Source: Solimonas sp. SE-A11 (GTDB lineage Bacteria > Pseudomonadota > Gammaproteobacteria > Nevskiales > Nevskiaceae). From it: a stretch of 64,000 nucleotides of DNA. The notes under the pieces are model-generated. The model was not told where the DNA came from. It saw only the letters and a program-made list of their open reading frames with translations, and ran no database searches. The stretch spans positions 558,001-622,000 of the forward strand of contig NZ_JAUASX010000001.1 of assembly GCF_030345715.1 (NCBI RefSeq), given 5' to 3'. The stretch's first letter is position 1. Every line of letters begins with the position of its first letter. Of this stretch, positions 62,386 through 64,000 are shown in pieces. Made by a program: the position numbers and the translations under genes.

Positions 62386-63357
62386 TTATCCGCGCCCGCG
62401 TTTCAGCGTGCGGCGGAAGCGCTGCTGCAAGGCCTCCAGTTCTCCCGGCCGGAAGCGGAAGGCCTCGCCTCCGCGCATCGCCCCCAGCACGTAGTCGATG
62501 AAGCGGCGCACGCGCAGCGGCTGGCCGGCGCGGGGTGGGTAATAGAGATAGACACCGTGCCGCTCGCTGACGTGTTCGCAGAGCAGCGGCACCAGGCGCT
62601 GCTCGCGCAGCAGCGCGGCGGTGTTGATCGAGTCGATCTGGCCGATGCCGATGCCTGCCGTCACCGCCAGCGTCTCCGCCTCGAAGTCATTGGTGTGGAA
62701 GGGCGCGCGCACGCTGCGCAGGCGCAGTTCACCGTCCTCCAGGAATTCCCAGGGTTCGATGCGGCCGGAGTTGGGTGCGCGCGAGCCGGTGCAGGCGTGC
62801 TGCTCAAGGTCCTCGATGCGCTCCGGAATGCCATGCCGGCGCAGGTAGTCCGGCGCGGCGCAGACGATCAGCTGCAGGCGGAACAGCTCGCGCACTACCA
62901 GCTGCCGTTCCGGAGGATGCCCGGCGCGGAAACCCAGGTGGATGCCGGCGGCCACCAGGTCGGTATAGCGGTCCTCCAGCAGCAGCTCGAACTCCACCGC
63001 GGGATGCTCGGCGCGGTAGCGCGCGATCAGGTCCACCAGGATTTTCTTGCCCACCAGTGGCGGCGCGGCGATGCGGATCAGGCCGCCCTGCTCGCGGGTG
63101 AACTCGTGCGCCTCGCTCCAGGCCTCGTGGATCGACTCCAGCCCCGGCCGCAGGCGCGCGAGAAAGGCCTTGCCCTCGTCGGTCAGCGTGCTGCGCCGCG
63201 TCGTGCGGTGGAACAGCCGCAGGCCCAGCTCCTTCTCCAGCTGACGGATCGCCTTGCTCACCGCCTGCGGCGTGATGCCCTGCTGCGTGGCCGCGCGGTT
63301 GAAGCTGCCGAGCTCGGCCACGCGCACGAAGGTTTCCATCGCTCCCAGGCGGTCCAT
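62386..63357 (-). CDS. LysR family transcriptional regulator
   Basis: A 323-residue LTTR. The helix-turn-helix (about 1-60) reads METFVRVAELGSFNRAATQQGITPQAVSKAIRQLE, followed by the effector domain (about 92-290, LIRIAAPPLVGKKILVDLIARY). It is divergent from an SDR gene, the usual place for a LysR target. An AT-rich spacer with a short palindrome (63365-63377) lies between them. The 146-base gap to glgA on the other side holds nothing I can name. Confidence 0.93.
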   Translation of the reverse strand: MDRLGAMETFVRVAELGSFNRAATQQGITPQAVSKAIRQLEKELGLRLFHRTTRRSTLTDEGKAFLARLRPGLESIHEAWSEAHEFTREQGGLIRIAAPPLVGKKILVDLIARYRAEHPAVEFELLLEDRYTDLVAAGIHLGFRAGHPPERQLVVRELFRLQLIVCAAPDYLRRHGIPERIEDLEQHACTGSRAPNSGRIEPWEFLEDGELRLRSVRAPFHTNDFEAETLAVTAGIGIGQIDSINTAALLREQRLVPLLCEHVSERHGVYLYYPPRAGQPLRVRRFIDYVLGAMRGGEAFRFRPGELEALQQRFRRTLKRGRG

Positions 63358-63364
63358 ATATTAT

Positions 63365-63377
63365 CAACCATTGGTTG
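63365..63377. promoter_or_regulatory. Candidate LysR operator between LysR and SDR genes
   Basis: CAACC-ATT-GGTTG is a perfect 5-base inverted repeat seven bases upstream of the LysR start, within the divergent spacer. It is in the position where LysR regulators bind to control both genes. Confidence 0.5.
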
Positions 63378-63477
63378 TTACTGATGCGCAGGATTTTATC
63401 TACTTCGGTTGGCAGGGGTCACCTATCGTTCACTCCAGCAGCGCAGCCCGCGACTGCATCGAATCCGGAGCAGAGCC

Positions 63478-64000
63478 ATGACCCAGCAGACTCAAACCAA
63501 CCTCTCCAACATCGCCGGCAAGGTGGTCGTCATCACCGGCGCCAGCAGCGGCCTGGGCGAGGCCACCGCCCGCCATCTCGCCGGCCTCGGCGCCAAGGTG
63601 GTGCTGGGCGCCCGCCGCGCCGGCCACCTGGAGCGCCTGGTTGCCGAAATCCGCGCGGCCGGCGGCGAGGCCATCGCCACTACCACCGACGTCACCGACC
63701 GCGACCAGGTCGAAACCCTGGTGGCGCGCGCCATCGACCAGTACGGCCGCATCGACGTGATGGTGAACAACGCCGGCTACATGGCGTTGGCCCCGATGGC
63801 GCGGCTCAAGGTCGAGGAGTGGGACCGCATGATCGACATCAACATCAAGGGCGTGCTCAACGGCGTGGCCGCCGCGTTGCCGCGCATGCAGGCCCAGGGC
63901 AGCGGCCACATCATCAACGTCGCCTCCGTCGCCGGCACCAAGGTGTTCAGTCCCATCGGCGCGGTCTACAGTGCCACCAAGTTCGCCGTGCGCGCCATCA
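63478..64000 (+). CDS. Short-chain dehydrogenase/reductase (cut by window end)
   Basis: The visible 174 codons encode a classical SDR: cofactor loop [17 protein letters not shown], the catalytic serine region NVASVAG and the active-site YSATK. Charged ARR after the second strand suggests NADP(H) preference. It starts at ATG 63478 with CCGGAG upstream. Family length is about 245, so about 70 residues are missing. Substrate unknown; control by the divergent LysR regulator is likely. Confidence 0.92.
   Translation, partial: MTQQTQTNLSNIAGKVVVITGASSGLGEATARHLAGLGAKVVLGARRAGHLERLVAEIRAAGGEAIATTTDVTDRDQVETLVARAIDQYGRIDVMVNNAGYMALAPMARLKVEEWDRMIDINIKGVLNGVAAALPRMQAQGSGHIINVASVAGTKVFSPIGAVYSATKFAVRAI

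Overview
The window is about 64 kb of very GC-rich, densely packed bacterial chromosome. No rRNA, tRNA, phage, CRISPR or intact insertion sequence is recognisable. Gene content points to a gammaproteobacterium: a uvrA / MFS / ssb block, OmpW, an NrdA with two ATP cones, a VolA-type extracellular lipase, a FadE-type acyl-CoA dehydrogenase, and DUF1302 outer-membrane proteins. A lipid- or hydrocarbon-degrading member of the Nevskiales/Solimonadaceae would fit, but that placement is inference.

Layout. (1) 1-6.1 kb: the N-terminal part of a DUF1302 protein, divergent from a translationally coupled operon of carotenoid-cleavage-type oxygenase, SCP2-type thiolase and a rare tandem HxlR regulator; then two membrane proteins (DUF2214, DUF1275). 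(2) 6.1-28.3 kb: an oxygen-response island. It holds OmpW, two universal stress proteins, a Cys-rich PAS-GGDEF protein, a deacetylase plus Pat-type lysine acetyltransferase pair, a PRPP-synthetase-like protein with a DUF6455 partner, a FixL (heme-PAS)/FixJ pair, a complete cbb3 oxidase operon (ccoNOQP, ccoG, ccoI, ccoS and small extra genes), hemN, a small periplasmic protein/flavodoxin-fold pair, and an Fnr/Anr regulator with all four cluster cysteines. Six 14-bp palindromes of the form TTGA-N6-TCAA sit in front of these genes and make the island a visible regulon. (3) 28.4-36.7 kb: nrdA with a pair of NrdR boxes, a divergent FHA protein / Ser-Thr kinase pair, an OmpA-family porin and a lipoprotein. 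(4) 36.7-41.1 kb: a MacAB-like ABC exporter with two permeases, an ATPase and an HlyD-type adaptor. (5) 41.2-49.6 kb: lipid metabolism, with FadE, GlpD, a secreted lipase lipoprotein and a second DUF1302 protein. (6) 49.6-64 kb: a cNMP-binding pseudogene with two in-frame TAG codons, short repeats, uvrA, two related palindromic elements, an MFS transporter, ssb, a TetR gene with paired operators, an SGNH hydrolase, a short LuxR-type regulator, fumC, a GNAT acetyltransferase, two related small unknown proteins, glgA, and a LysR/SDR divergent pair cut by the window end.

How it works together (inference from family knowledge and the sites seen): low oxygen would be sensed by heme-FixL and by the Fe-S cluster of Fnr. 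Fnr would activate the high-affinity cbb3 oxidase, anaerobic heme synthesis, stress proteins, a c-di-GMP enzyme and a protein-acetylation switch. The lipase, FadE and GlpD can take triglycerides to fatty acids and glycerol 3-phosphate and feed central metabolism, with DUF1302 proteins as candidate outer-membrane partners.
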